A DNA stretch of 64,000 nucleotides. Origin: Nannobrachium achirus. Lineage: Eukaryota > Chordata > Actinopteri > Myctophiformes > Myctophidae. Position 1 is the stretch's first letter, and every line of letters begins with the position of its first letter. Positions 1 through 57,322 of this stretch are shown here, piece by piece. The notes beneath the pieces were generated by a model that saw only the letters and a program-made list of their open reading frames with translations, did not search any database and was not told where the DNA came from. The stretch spans positions 61,593,756 through 61,657,755 of the forward strand of contig OY997652.1 of assembly GCA_963921795.1 (NCBI GenBank). The letters are read 5' to 3'. The position numbers were made by a program, and so were the translations under genes.

Positions 1-104
1 GTGTGAAAATATAGTGGCCATCTCCATCATCAAAGTTGCCCACCCCTGATATAGAAAAAACTATTGACCTTTAATGGAAAATAAAATAAAACTTGATCTC
101 CTCT

Positions 105-240
105 CATGCTCAAGGGGCATCGGTGGTTGGTTTGCAACTGAAAGGTTCCTGGTTCGATTCCCAAGACCGACCGACAGAAGTCTGGATGAGGAAGTGAAGG
201 TCATCCACGGCACCCCTGAATTAAGCTGTACGTTTTTTTG
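105..240 (+). repeat. tRNA-derived SINE-like repeat
   Basis: A perfect RNA polymerase III B box, GGTTCGATTCC, lies at 151-161. It is preceded at the usual distance by an A-box-like TGGTTGGTTTGCAACTG. The downstream body ends near a short T run at about 232. No cloverleaf could be folded convincingly, so this is called a SINE head and not a tRNA gene. Target duplications were not identified. Confidence 0.5.
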
Positions 241-1073
241 AATCTTGTATCATATTATATGCACATCTTTCCTCCTGCAATACAGTAGTAAGCTATTAAG
301 TATTAAGTAACTAGTAAGTATCAGTTTCCCAGGGGCGGGCTGGCCTTCTGGCATACAGGGCATTTGCCCGGTGGGCTGGTAGGCTAGGGGGCTGGGGGGC
401 TGGTGGCCAAAAAAAAAAAAAGAAAAAAAAGACAGTAACATACAGTAGCCTATAGTCTACCGCATATTGAGCAATCAAATACAACTTGTTTGTCCAATTC
501 TCAGATCAATATGCTTCTTTTCCATTCATTAGCTAACTAGCCAAAGTTCTGACACATTTTGGCACTAATCATGTTCATACTCTACTTGTTGGTGGTGAGA
601 ACTCTACGCCAACTCATACAATTTATGGATTGTGTAGTTGTATAGTTATCATTTATGTTGTCGGTAAAAGTTGTGGTATTAAAAGCTTGTGTATTTATAT
701 GTGCCGCGCTTTTGACCCGATGAGTCGGTAGAGTATCTGCGCACGCGCTGGTTGTGGGGGCTGGTCTGGCCAAGATGCCAGGGCTGAATTTTAGTCCCAG
801 TCCATCCCTGCAATTTCCATCTGAACTGACTGGAAATAACTTTATACTTGACGTTTAACCACTTGAACCCCAGCATGCCTATTCTGGGGGGAAGGTTCAC
901 CAAAAATAGCAGATCTACAAGCTCACAACACCTCACAAGTTAGGGTAGATGGAAAAAGAACTCATCAAGTACAGTGCAAATGAATTCCAAATATTATCAA
1001 AGTATTCTGCGGCTCCCCTGGACTGGCATCACTGCACTCACTTTGGGAAACTAGTCTGTCTGTTGTAGTCTGT

Positions 1074-1074
<1 letters not shown>

Positions 1075-1105
<31 letters not shown>

Positions 1106-1136
1106 TCAGTCAGTCAGTCAGTCAGTCAGTCAGACT
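1075..1136. repeat. TTTC and CAGT microsatellites
   Basis: A run of TTTC units passes directly into a run of CAGT units. It has no coding content. Confidence 0.9.
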
Positions 1137-1287
1137 GAAAGTTGTCCAGAAGCCTTTCGAGATTTTCCAGCCAACAACTGTGTTCACAGAGATTCTATTT
1201 CAAACACCCGTGTTGGATCATGGAACTGCATGTACCGGTATGTGGGTATCCGTATCAGGTAAACAATGGAAGGGTTTATGCCTGAGG

Positions 1288-1291
1288 GAGG

Positions 1292-1350
<59 letters not shown>
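1288..1350. repeat. AG microsatellite
   Basis: About 30 uninterrupted AG units. They produce spurious ER- and SL-repeat open frames on the two strands. Confidence 0.95.
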
Positions 1351-1354
<4 letters not shown>

Positions 1355-1762
1355 TCTACATGGATCATGTCTACACAAGTCACAGCATGGTAGAAACGTG
1401 TGAATGAATATCTGTGGTAGATGTAGCTCACTGTATATTGTATATCATGTTAAAAAGAGGGACATGTTTATTACGGTCAATGATTTAAATGGACTGACCA
1501 ATGGACTGATTAGCTTGTAGACATAACAATACAAGACTATAATGCATACACAGACACCAGACTATAATGCATATAAAACAAGTTACCCTGTCATACAAGA
1601 GTTGGACACGTTCAATAAAGCTTGTATAAAGTGGAGATGGCCCGTGATGGGAACCAGATGTATTGGAATGTTCTGTTTGTTGCAACACAGCCTCTCCAAA
1701 TGTATCAGGGATACAAGCTCAAATGGACTGGCTGTTAATGCATCTCCATTCCTGTAGTTCAT

Positions 1763-1764
1763 GG

Positions 1765-1807
<43 letters not shown>

Positions 1808-1814
1808 ACAGACA

Positions 1815-1851
<37 letters not shown>

Positions 1852-1890
1852 AGAGACAAACAGACAGACAGTCTGACTGTCTGACAGACA

Positions 1891-1920
<30 letters not shown>
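1763..1920. repeat. GGCA / AGAC / GGCT microsatellite
   Basis: A compound tetranucleotide array: GGCA units, then an AGAC block, GGCA again, and finally GGCT units. The end is roughly complementary to the beginning, so the stretch could fold back on itself. Confidence 0.9.
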
Positions 1921-1922
<2 letters not shown>

Positions 1923-2784
1923 TACCTACCTACCTCGAGTCCTCACAGACTTCACGTGAATACGTTCCTAAGTCAGTGAGTCACTAAAGGGAGCGGTTTG
2001 GAATTGAGCCAGAGACTGCATAGTGATGCATGCATAGGCGGCAAGGGTGGGTGAAATAATTTGTATCTAGTTAAATAAATAAAGAATAATGGTGTGGCTC
2101 ATGGATTCACACATTTACCTTATGGTTCTGTGACTGTAGCTGATTACTGTTGATGATGATGTGATGTATGGGCAGTCTGTTTATGGTTGAAGGCCAAACA
2201 CAGGCAGAGGTAGAAACAGTGCTCACATGTTTTACTAAAGTAAAAGTATCAATACTGTCAACATTTGTCTCTGTGATGTAGTGGGGTAAAAGTATAAAGT
2301 ATTGAAAATTGGATATACTTTAGTAAAGTTAAAGTACCTCGTATAATTGTGCTTATAAGTACAGTACTTGAGTAAATGTACTCAGGTGCTTTCCACCTCT
2401 GGAGTCAGTAATAGAGAACAGAAGTGTTTGTCAAACAAAGAACTGGTTCAGCTGGTAGAACATGTCCTGCATGTCCTCAAGTGACCCGTCACATTCACCA
2501 CACGTTGGGTTGAATTTCACCCTGCCATGAAGAATGTGGCTTTGATCCTTACATTTTCCCAGTGAAACTTTCACTGCTTATTGAAGTTGTCTGCAGTTTG
2601 GAGATCTGCATTCTCAGTGAAGGAACTAATCATAAGTATTGCAGTTTGTTTTAAAGGCCCCACATTGACATTCATATAACACACTGTATGCATTTTGGAG
2701 AGATTATTGTGTATGGTTTTGGAGAAAACTGTAAAACTGTGTATGAATTACATATTAAAGCAGAGGTCTTCAACATTTTTCAGT

Positions 2785-2958
2785 CCAGGGACCCCTTAGC
2801 TGAGAGAGATGAAGCAGGGACCCCTTAGTTGAGAGATGAAGCAGGGACCCCTTAGCTGAGAGAGATGAAGCAGGGACCCCTTAGCTGAGAGAGATGAAGC
2901 AGGGACCCCTTAGCTGAGAGAGATGAAGCAGGGACCCCTTAGCTGAGAGAGATGAAGC

Positions 2959-3030
<72 letters not shown>
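2785..3030. repeat. 29-bp minisatellite running into AG repeat
   Basis: Six to seven tandem units contain AGGGACCCCTTAGCTGAGAG and GATGAAGC, followed without a break by an AG microsatellite from about 2960. A related single-copy unit appears inverted near 20945-20990 inside another dispersed repeat. The array therefore probably arose by local amplification of a transposon segment. Confidence 0.85.
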
Positions 3031-3032
<2 letters not shown>

Positions 3033-3277
3033 GCCAAATATTGCCATGGTGATTTGCCAAGGGACTAGGTAAATGAGCATTAACGGCCACTGGGTGAAAA
3101 GAGGGGTTAATGGGCCATTATGGACACATGCATTTACCCAGTAAACAGCATGTGTGCTGGGCATTTACCTACATCATTGTAAATTAACAGTTGAAAAGAT
3201 GTAGAGAGAGATGAGGCAGGTGTAATTTCCAGTATTCTGGTGTATTTGGGGAGTTTGATGAAGCAAATGAACATTAA

Positions 3278-4167
3278 GGGTCGTTTCATACCGTTATAAG
3301 GAGCCTAACTAATTTCGGTTCGGGAGGACGCCCCGACCCGAAATTATTTAGGTTCGGGGGGAGTTCATCCATACTTTCTTAACGGCTAGTGCCCAAGTCG
3401 CTTGTAAATATTGGAGGTCCGTGGCATGACGACGTTTGTGGCCGATGAATGAGCGTTGCAGGGCGGATATACATATCTGACTTGCCCTTGCGCTGCACAC
3501 TGAATGACTGGAGGTCCAGTGAGTAGCAGCTCCAGCAGGCAGCAGCACCAGCGGGGTCTCTTCTCTCTCTCTCATTCACACTCACAAACGCTCGGCTCGA
3601 GCTCTGTCAAAAACATTTAATCTACAAGCTCACATTATAGACGTGCCGCCTCCCTTGCTGCATGCATGTCATCACGCAGTCACACAACTCGTCGTGGAAA
3701 AAAAAACATATCAACACGGAACACTAGCAATTAGCAAAGTTGTGTTTAAGCTCTTCTTTTCTCTTTAAAACGGTCGGCGACGCGTTAGCAGCGATACACG
3801 CAGCAAAGGCGTGTGTGTGTGTCGCGCGCGCGCCTCCCAGTCCACCACTCTTCGTCTCCAGTATCCGCTCTCTGATGCCCAATACACGGCCACACAAGCA
3901 TTTGGAAGTCGGCGTGTCTCCCACACAAACGACGGCTGTTTCCTTGGATTCACAGCCGAGAATATGAACGTGAAGCCGGGATGAATGAATGAGAAGACAC
4001 CGCTGAGTACCGAAATTAAGTCGGGAGGTCACAACATTTCGTCAGCACCGTAGAGCCGAATTTAGTCGGTTGACGCCCCCCCGAACCGGGGGATGCGAAC
4101 CATATTTGGGTTCGCCTACTGCCGAACCGAAATTAGTTAGGCTCCTTATAACGGTATGGATCGACCC
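3278..4167. mobile_element. Non-autonomous Harbinger-like DNA transposon
   Basis: The element is 890 bp, with inverted ends GGGTCG..CATACCG and then TTATAAGGAGCCTAACTAAT and a TTCGGTTCGG block, nearly perfect over more than 40 bp. Both sides are flanked by TAA (3275-3277 and 4168-4170), a TWA-type three-base target duplication as in PIF-Harbinger elements. No transposase frame survives. A truncated relative lies at about 56290-56652. Confidence 0.8.
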
Positions 4168-4385
4168 TAATGGTCGTGGCTGCATATCAGTGGGGTGTGT
4201 GAGGGGTGGTCTTATGTGGGCCTTTGACACATGGTTTAGTCTAGGGTGAAATCCCCCAAAAGCAGGAGAAAAGCAGAACAAATTGTGAAATAAAAGGAGT
4301 CTCCTGCTAAATGCAGGAGAGTTGGCAGGTATGGACTTGTTTCACTGATAATAATCTAGTTTGTTTTCACTCACCTTCCCTGACT

Positions 4386-4543
4386 GTGGAGGAGGCGGGG
4401 TTACAGCATGTACAGTAGTCTATAACAGAAACACAGTAGAAACAGACAGCAACCATTTTGATCCTCACACAATAAGTGAACTGAACATCTGGACAACATA
4501 TAGGATTACAAAACAAACCAGAAGAACCTAAACATGATATAAA
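4386..4543 (+). other. Possible 5' untranslated exon of the NLR gene
   Basis: A stretch of unique-looking sequence ends in AAA|GTAAGT, a strong splice donor at 4544, about 1.1 kb before the first coding exon. That coding exon is itself preceded by a splice acceptor at 5668-5669, so an upstream non-coding exon is expected. The 5' limit is a guess. RNA evidence would be needed to confirm it. Confidence 0.3.
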
Positions 4544-4925
4544 GTAAGTGTTGTTGTTTTAATATCACTACTAAAACCACTTGGTTTTACACAGAAACAG
4601 TTTATAGTCTACTAATGGTTTCTACTACTATAATAATACACACCTCTCACTGTCTAGTCTGCCGTCTTTACTTTGGTTCTGTGGTTATGATTGACATCAC
4701 CACCGAAATATGTAGACAGAGTAGAACAAGAGCAGAGCATTCTGCACATTATTAGGTGTATTATTTAGTGCTATAAGACAGTGACATGTGGATTCGGTAA
4801 AATTATGACATTTTGTGACGGTCAGGTAAAACCACGTCAGTTTCCACTCGGCTGAAACCTTGTTGGTTTCCATTGTGAGTAACAGTAACATCCGGTCTAG
4901 AGCCCGCCAACTGTATCCTGTCATT

Positions 4926-4980
4926 TACACGCACGCACGCACGCACACACACACACACACACACATGTACACACACATGT

Positions 4981-5018
<38 letters not shown>

Positions 5019-5046
5019 ACGCACACGCACACGCACGCACGTATAC
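4926..5046. repeat. CA / CACG microsatellite
   Basis: Runs of ACAC interspersed with ACGC units and two CATGTA interruptions. Spurious His-Thr and Val-Cys open frames cover it. Confidence 0.95.
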
Positions 5047-5686
5047 ATGCAGTGTTTCCTTTCCAGACCGGATCTGCAACATGCAAAGAGACTTTATTTT
5101 ATATCCTCTATGGTGGAACTACTGCACCAGTTTACTGTAAACCACCTGATTTAGAAGAATTTGGTCATGTGAAAGAGAAGCAGTTTCAGTGCTATAGGGT
5201 TTCCTTTGAGTGTTTAGTGTTTGTGAATGTAATAAGCTTATTTTACAATGAACAGTTTTAATACAAAACCAATCTAATAAACCATATGTCTATTTGAAAT
5301 ATTTTAATAAAGCAATAATTGCTGAACCAGTCATCTCAAAGCTGCAGTCCATAACTTAGTTTAGTGAATAAAACATTATTTTAACCGTGGTAGAGGATGT
5401 TAATTAATAGTATTATTAACATGATATTCCAACGTCTACCTCAGACCAGCTGTTAGTGCTGTTGTTGCAACAGCTGTGTCTCTGTGGTCTAGTAGGACCC
5501 CTGTTGGTTGACAAGAGCTACTGCATGCATCTGCATCTACTGTAGTCTCAGCATTATGTTGGTGATATTGTTGCCTCATAGCAGGTTCACTGTTATGCTG
5601 ATGGTTAATGCCATGCATCTCTAGCATGTTTTGTTTTCTGATGTATTTTATTGACTGTAACCTTGACAGGTTTAATAAAGAGCAAC

Positions 5687-51227
<45,541 letters not shown>

Positions 51228-52750
51228 AGTCTCTATGTGAGGGTGACATCAGGTCGCCATGGTTACTCAACATGTTTGAGTGTGTGCAGGTTGTCATGGT
51301 GACTCATGGACTCCATATTTGGGCATGAGTGACTCACGGTGACATCACAGTGACATCATAATGATGATGTAATCAGCAGCACAGTGACATCACACATTCC
51401 AGCTCCTGTAGATTCAGTGTTTCTCTGACGTTGTCATGACAACACCCCCATGTGTTTGACCTTTGACCCCGGACCCCCATAAGACAACATTTGTGTCGTA
51501 AAAATGTTACAAATGACAAAAGAAACACAAACATTCTCCCTAAAATAGCAGATCTACAAGCTCACAACATGTGGCAAAAAAGTCAAATGTTCAAACGGGG
51601 GTCCCTGGTACAAATATGTTCAAATGGGGGTCCCTGGTACAAATATGTTCAAATGGGGGTCCCTGGTCAAATCCATGTTAATGTCAAACTCTATGGTATA
51701 AAATGAGTCATCACCACAGGGAGCTTTAGATCTTAGATTAGATCAGATAGAAGTGCACAAACCTCCACTCCACACATTTATAAATATGTATCATAAATAC
51801 TGTCCATCAATGATGATGATGTAAATATCAGTGTCATACTTGTGTCTCTTATGTAGATACAAACTCATATTTTATGTATATTTTATTTTTGATATTTTCA
51901 GAGTAAAACTGTATATTTGATCATGTAATTGTCACAGTATCAATATTGTTTCTTGTACATAAACCTTTATACTGAACCACTTGAACCCCATATACTTTAT
52001 TGACTGGGGTTCCCCAGGGTTCTGTAATTGGTCCCCTGCTTTCCCCCCACCTCTACACCAGATCTCTTGGGTGAAAATAGCAGATCTACAAGCTGTCTAA
52101 TAGCTAAGATCTACGTCACAAAGTGACACATTGAGAGCAGTGTTCATTTTGACAGAAGATTTATGTCATATTTTACTAATTATTTGCATTTATTTATTTC
52201 TTTTTAGTCTAGTTTTAGTTGACTAAATGTCATAACATTTTAGTTGACTAAATCAACCGTTTATTTAGTCGACTAAAATGTATTCTTGGAGGGCCGTGAT
52301 GATGCCTGATTTATACTGAGCTGTCTGCCAGAAAATAGAAGATCTACAAGCTCACAGTGTGTCTGTGACGCATTGTGTACTTGTAGATCGGCTATTTTCA
52401 GAGAGAGTTACACCCGAGCTCTACCAAACATAAAATGACTTGTCTTTTAGTTCTACTGGATCTCTTCTCCACCAGTCCCTCCCTGACATTTTAGTCTAGT
52501 TTTTATTTGTTGATGAAAATGTAAATATATTTTTGTCAGAATGTTGTCAATCACTCTGGATTCAAACATCTACTGAATGTGTTGTTAATGAACTCAAATC
52601 AATCATTGTTTATTCATTGATTCATTATCAGATCATTATTTCCTCACTCATTCCATTATTGTGCTTTCATTGAATGTTAATGTGATGCTGTTCTCATTGT
52701 TCACATGTTATTGTATGATCATGTGTAGAAGTAATAATTGTTTAATAAAT
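51228..52750 (+). other. 3' flank / possible 3' UTR of the NLR gene
   Basis: No further exon seen. Three tandem units of GGGGGTCCCTGGTACAAATA lie at about 51598-51668, with half palindromes near 51544 and 52076, the TTTAGTC repeat (about 52120-52560) with a palindrome at 52330-52397, and AATAAA at 52744-52749, a candidate polyadenylation site. Confidence 0.45.
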
Positions 52751-52985
52751 TGATTGTTGACAGTCTGTCGTTGTTCCTGTGTATTAATATTCATAGTGTT
52801 GTCATGACAACATGGCCACACAGCTCATTGGTCATGTATAATAACTAGGTTGGATTAGTTGGAAAAATGCCTTTTTGTTTGTTTGTTTGTTTTGAAAACT
52901 TTATACCAGTTACAGTTACCTTGTAGATTTAGATTATTATTACAAAACCTCTTCACTTTCAACACTTTATAAACATCGGCTATTT

Positions 52986-54166
52986 GAAAATAGCAGATCT
53001 ACAAGCTCACACCACTTATATATCTGCTATTTTCAAAAGATATCCATACATTTTTGAAAACTTGTGAAATGAGACGTTCACTTGTAATTGAGTGAAAACT
53101 GCTGTTTGGACGCCCTCTAGTGTCCGTTAGCAGAAGTGCTTCATATGATGTCTGATCATGGATGTCATGTTGTTTTTTAGATGTTTAAATAGTTTTATTT
53201 TTACACTAGATTTAAATTCATGGATGCACTGGCTGTCTGCGGCTCTGTTTTGGTCTCATATGTATTGTATTGTGTTTACTAGTCATTTTAAAACCCATTT
53301 GTAGCCGATCCCGAGAATACTCGTGAAAAATACTCGAGTACTCGGAGTGCCGATCCCGAGTATACTCGCGTTATATACTGTATACAGTTAAGCTGGCAAT
53401 CTTACCGTACGGACTCGCCGATTCATCATCATCGCAGATCCACGTGCACAAAATAGTAATCCCTTAACATGGTAGCCGACGGTCTATCTCATCTTTAATG
53501 TCCATTATCTCCAAAAAAAACTTTTGAAGCCAAGGATGGCATTAGTTTCTCGCTATTACAACACAAGCTGAAAGGCAACGATCGGCCATTACTGCAACCG
53601 CATGGGATGATGACCACTTCCGGTGACTGACGTCATGACGTCAAACAGGAAATGTTTGCGCAATGGACTTCTGTGGCCTTCAAAATAAGAGATTTGCCGC
53701 GGACGGAGCCTGCGAGAGGCAGCCTGTACATTTTAACCTGTTCATGTCGCACAAAATGAGTTAAGTAACTAAGTACATTTACTTAAGTACTGTGCTTAAG
53801 GATAATTACCTATTAGGTTTTTGTACTTTACTTGAGTATTTCCAATTTCCAACAGGCCTACTTTTACTTCTACTCCACAACATCTCAGACCCAAATATTG
53901 TACTTTTACTCCACTACATTTATATTGAAACTTTAGTTACTTTGTAGATTTGGATTATTATTACAAAGCATCCATCCATTGATAAGCACTTAATATTTAG
54001 TGTTGATATATGTGTGGAGATACAGGCCTTAAACAAGGAGCTCCAAACACTTTGTTGGGCTCAAAACAAAATGAGATCCAGGCTTTTTGCAATCAGAGCT
54101 CCGAACAAATCTCTCCTGAAACTCACAACCAGTGGTGGAAAAAGTAGAAAACTCACATTATTTACT
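52986..54166. other. Gene-less repeats
   Basis: A palindrome copy at 52986-53036, a stretch with repeated CCGAGTATACTCG-type palindromes at about 53305-53375, and ACTTAAGTACTGT-type dispersed repeat (53760-53960). No coding signal. Confidence 0.5.
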
Positions 54167-54484
54167 TTAAAGTTATACTATGTAACTTTTTTTATAAAAC
54201 AAATCCTAAAATTGTCCTAAGTATTAAATCGCTAAAGTTTTAGAACGCCCACTCCGTGAATTTCAGCTCTGAAAGCCTTTTCTTTATATATTTTCTATGA
54301 GCCGTGAGGGGGGACGATTTTCGCGGCATAATTACGTCACTTCCCATTTTCTGTATCCGCTGTCTACCGGATCACACACTACCGGCCAATCACAGCGAGT
54401 CTTTCCCGGAAGTTTATTTAGCCTCGAACAACAACAGCTTTTGGCCGCTGTTTTAGTAGCTATTCAGTCCAGAGCTGAACCACC

Positions 54485-54705
54485 ATGGAAAAGCAACAAC
54501 CTCAACTCCCGGGAAGTTCTGGAACTAAACCCCCACCCGCAAAAAAGAAAAGAACAACAGAATCATCTCAACAACAAAAGGAATATCACCAGAAAAAGCA
54601 GAAATCGCGGATTTACCTTCTTCATATGCACGAGAAGTGGGAAAAGTTGAAGAAAGAAAAGAAATACACCTATGATTGGGAACTTGCTCGTTTTCTTTTA
54701 GCCTG
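54485..54705 (+). pseudogene. First exon of a transposon gene, Lys-rich N-terminus
   Basis: ATG in a good context (CACCATGG) opens MEKQQPQLPGSSGTKPPPAK. A basic stretch follows, then HEKWEKLKKEKKYTYDWELA and RFLLAW at a donor CCTG|GTAAGT. The KWEKLK...YTYDWELARFLL segment resembles the N-terminus of several fish transposon-encoded proteins I have seen, but I cannot name the family. No second exon is visible before the right terminus. Confidence 0.5.
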
Positions 54706-54989
54706 GTAAGTTTACTAAAACTGAACGTAGGCTAATTGTTACTTGTCATTTTGTCATTGTTGTACTTAGAATTGCAAGTGCATACGTTGGTATACAACTT
54801 GTTTGTGTTAGGCATATATGTTGTTTAGCGACGCTGGACAACGGCTAGCACTAGCCTTCTGCAAACCGTCGTGTTTCTGCAGCCCATTGTCTGTGTGTGT
54901 GTGTGTGTGTGTACCCGTTCTTACTACCCAGTGAGAACCAGAAAGCGTTTATAACCAACAGATTGAGAACATTGTTGGAAAGTGCGGTC

Positions 54990-55140
54990 CTCACTCCTCA
55001 CTAAAATTAGGGGTTGTGTTAGGGTTAGGTTTAGGGTTAGGGGTTAGGGTAAGGCCACAGGACTTGCATAAAAATGAATGGAAGTCTATGTAATGTCCTC
55101 AGTATGTAGTAAAAACGAGTATGTGTGTGTGTGCGTGAAT
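54990..55140. repeat. GGGTTA-rich and TG-rich stretch
   Basis: Irregular GGGTTAG-like units (about 55010-55050) and short TG runs. The units are too irregular for an interstitial telomere call. Confidence 0.5.
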
Positions 55141-55662
55141 ACTCCGAAAGACATTGTTATTGTCTCTGGACTACTCTTACATTTAGCAATCTTATTCTGA
55201 TATGAATCATACTGCGGCGATCCACTCTTCCTCTCGCCGTTATAACTCTTGTACACTGAAAACGTCTTCAAAATAAACGTGAATTATAATTTATGGCTAG
55301 CGATCCAGCATTCCCCCAAAACTCGCAATGTTTTGTTTAGGTTGGTAGCTTAGCTTGTCGTCTTTTCAAAGCTATTCATCCCTCCCTCAAACTCGCAATC
55401 TTATTTTTTTTATTATCTTTGGTCTGTTTTACAAGTGCAAGCTTTATTTGTTTTCTTTTTGTCAAAGCGTTTTGGGGTGCTAATTTGTAATGTAGGAACT
55501 ACACTGGAAATACCGGTACCTGCAATACCGCTAGTGACCACTACCACTACTTGGGAAAGTTACATGGTATGCCTTTAAGTAAAAATATCAATACCACAAT
55601 GTAGACATAGAAACAGACTGTCAGTGATGCCAACATACATTAAGGAGCTCTTAATACATTAA

Positions 55663-56246
55663 AGGGATACTTCACTTTCAAAAGAAAAAAAAACTTTTGG
55701 TCATTTTATCATCTAATCAGGCTTTTATGAACACCCTGAACAGATTTTAATATGCTTCAATCAATATTTAGATATTTGATGTAAATGTTATCAGGAGGCC
55801 TGATCCAGAGCCGCTCTACATACACACCCATTGTAACTTGTAACTCCATTTTAACCATGCTAGATTCATCAAAAACACACATTATTTTTTTCTGTTGACT
55901 CATACTACCCTCCTAATACATTCGATAACGTTTTTCATTTCTTTTTAATAATTCTTTGGGAAAATGGAAAAAAATGTAATACAACAATTAATTATATAAA
56001 AAAAAAAAAAAAAAAACACGGCCTGTATAATAATGGGTGTTTTTGATGAATCTAGCATGGTTAAAATGGAGTTTGAAGTTACAATGGGTGTGTATGTGGA
56101 GAGGCCATGGGCCTGGAGGGCCTGGTAACATTTACACCAAATATCAAAATATTGAATGACGCAAATTAAAATCTGTTCATGGTGTTCATAAAAGCCTGAT
56201 TAGACGATACAATGACAAAAAGTTTTTTTGAGAGTGGAATATCCCT
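55663..56246. mobile_element. TTAA MITE forming a long hairpin
   Basis: Ends AGGGATACTTCAC and (other strand) AGGGATATTCCAC, with TTAA at 55659-55662 and 56247-56250. Most of the element is two inverted arms of about 230 bp (for example TTTTTGATGAATCTAGCATG pairs with CATGCTAGATTCATCAAAAA). Confidence 0.85.
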
Positions 56247-56289
56247 TTAAATATTGTTCTTTATTCATACTTAATTGAAACCATTTTAT

Positions 56290-56290
56290 T

Positions 56291-56364
<74 letters not shown>

Positions 56365-56652
56365 TCGCGCGCGCGCCTCCACTTGCCAGCCAGAGTGAGA
56401 ACCAGCTGACAATGTATCCGCTATGCGATGCTCTAATCACGGCCACACAAGCTTTTGGAAGTCGGCGTGTCTCCCTCCCAAATTACCGCTGTTTCCTTGG
56501 CTTCATAGCCGAGAAAATGAACTTGAAGCTGGGCTGAATGTATGAGAAGACAGAAATTACCCCCCCGAACCGGGGACGACGACCCATATTTGGATTTGGA
56601 CAGTGCCGAACCGAAATGATTTAGGCTCCTTATTACAGTGTGAATCGACCCT
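56290..56652. mobile_element. Truncated Harbinger-like element, relative of 3278-4167
   Basis: A TG microsatellite followed by CTCGCGCGCGCGCCTCC and then GGCCACACAAGC, GGAAGTCGGCGTGTCTCCC and the right terminus AGGCTCCTTATTACAGTG..TCGACCC. The left half is missing from the microsatellite outward. Confidence 0.7.
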
Positions 56653-57322
56653 TAAGCAGCAGGAGAAGTGGAACACATCTCACCTGAAGAGCCCTGGCCT
56701 GGAGTTTAATACATGTTGTGCTTTACTGACGTGAGTCCACTGTTTGTGATCTGCCTAATGACAATACTTACCATTACCTGTGATGTACTTATTAGTTATT
56801 GTGCTTAATGATGATCCTTATCTGTATGCTTACTTAAAGTATGACTTAGTTTAGTTCAAGGAAATGCGGTATTCACCAGTGTTAAATGTTTGTATTGTAG
56901 CCTAAGTTCCTTGATCATAATGTTGTGAGTATATTGCCTAACTGTATTATATGTAATTGATTGTATTAAATATCTCTGTATTTTAGAATAAACCACATCA
57001 TAAATCACCTTCTGGAGCTCTTTGTTACATCCTGACCGATGTACCCATGGCGATGTTCAATATCCTGACTAGCCCTAAACTTTAGAGAAGCTATCCTACT
57101 TGACACCACCAGGCATCCATGCATATGTGGCAATGCCTAAGTGGTACTGTATGTGACTGTAGGCCCCCAGAATTGCAACTTTTAATTAAAACTGCAGATT
57201 TTTACAGTGTAGATTGGATTTGTGGTTCACTTTTGCTATGGTTTGTTGACTTATGAGTTCTGACTCTAATTAATTTTCTTTGTCTAGTTTCACTGACTGT
57301 ACACAATCCTGAGTCCTATTTC

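Larger units (their letters stand above)
1..4380. other. Gene-less, repeat-rich flank
   Basis: I see no supportable coding exon here. The stretch is made of a tRNA-type SINE near the start, several microsatellites, a minisatellite ending in an AG run, fragments of a dispersed repeat that contains AAAGTAAAAGTATCAATACTG (about 2225-2400), and a complete Harbinger-like element. Apparent open frames are low-complexity translations of AG, GGCA or CA runs. Confidence 0.7.
54171..55574. mobile_element. TTAA transposon remnant retaining one coding exon
   Basis: Ends AGTTATACTATGTAACTTT and (other strand) AGGCATACCATGTAACTTT, flanked by TTAA (54167-54170 and 55575-55578). Inside are a CCAAT promoter (about 54384) and one start exon. 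Piggybac/Kolobok-type insertion; internal deletion removed the rest of the gene. It sits in a GTGGTGGAAAAAGTA repeat. Confidence 0.75.

Noticed and set aside
1180..1407. Open frames over AG, GGCA, CA and TG runs (also 2881-3164, 4803-5261, 31440-31793, 56200-56537)
   Set aside because: They are low-complexity translations of microsatellites with no conserved content on either strand.
2440..2540. Second tRNA-like SINE head (TTCAGCTGGTAGAACATG)
   Set aside because: The A-box-like start is fair but the B box is poor, and no ends are visible. Too weak to annotate.
55010..55050. Interstitial telomere repeat
   Set aside because: GGGTTA units are few and irregular, and similar irregular stretches (31500, 57580) are ordinary GGTTAG-rich sequence.
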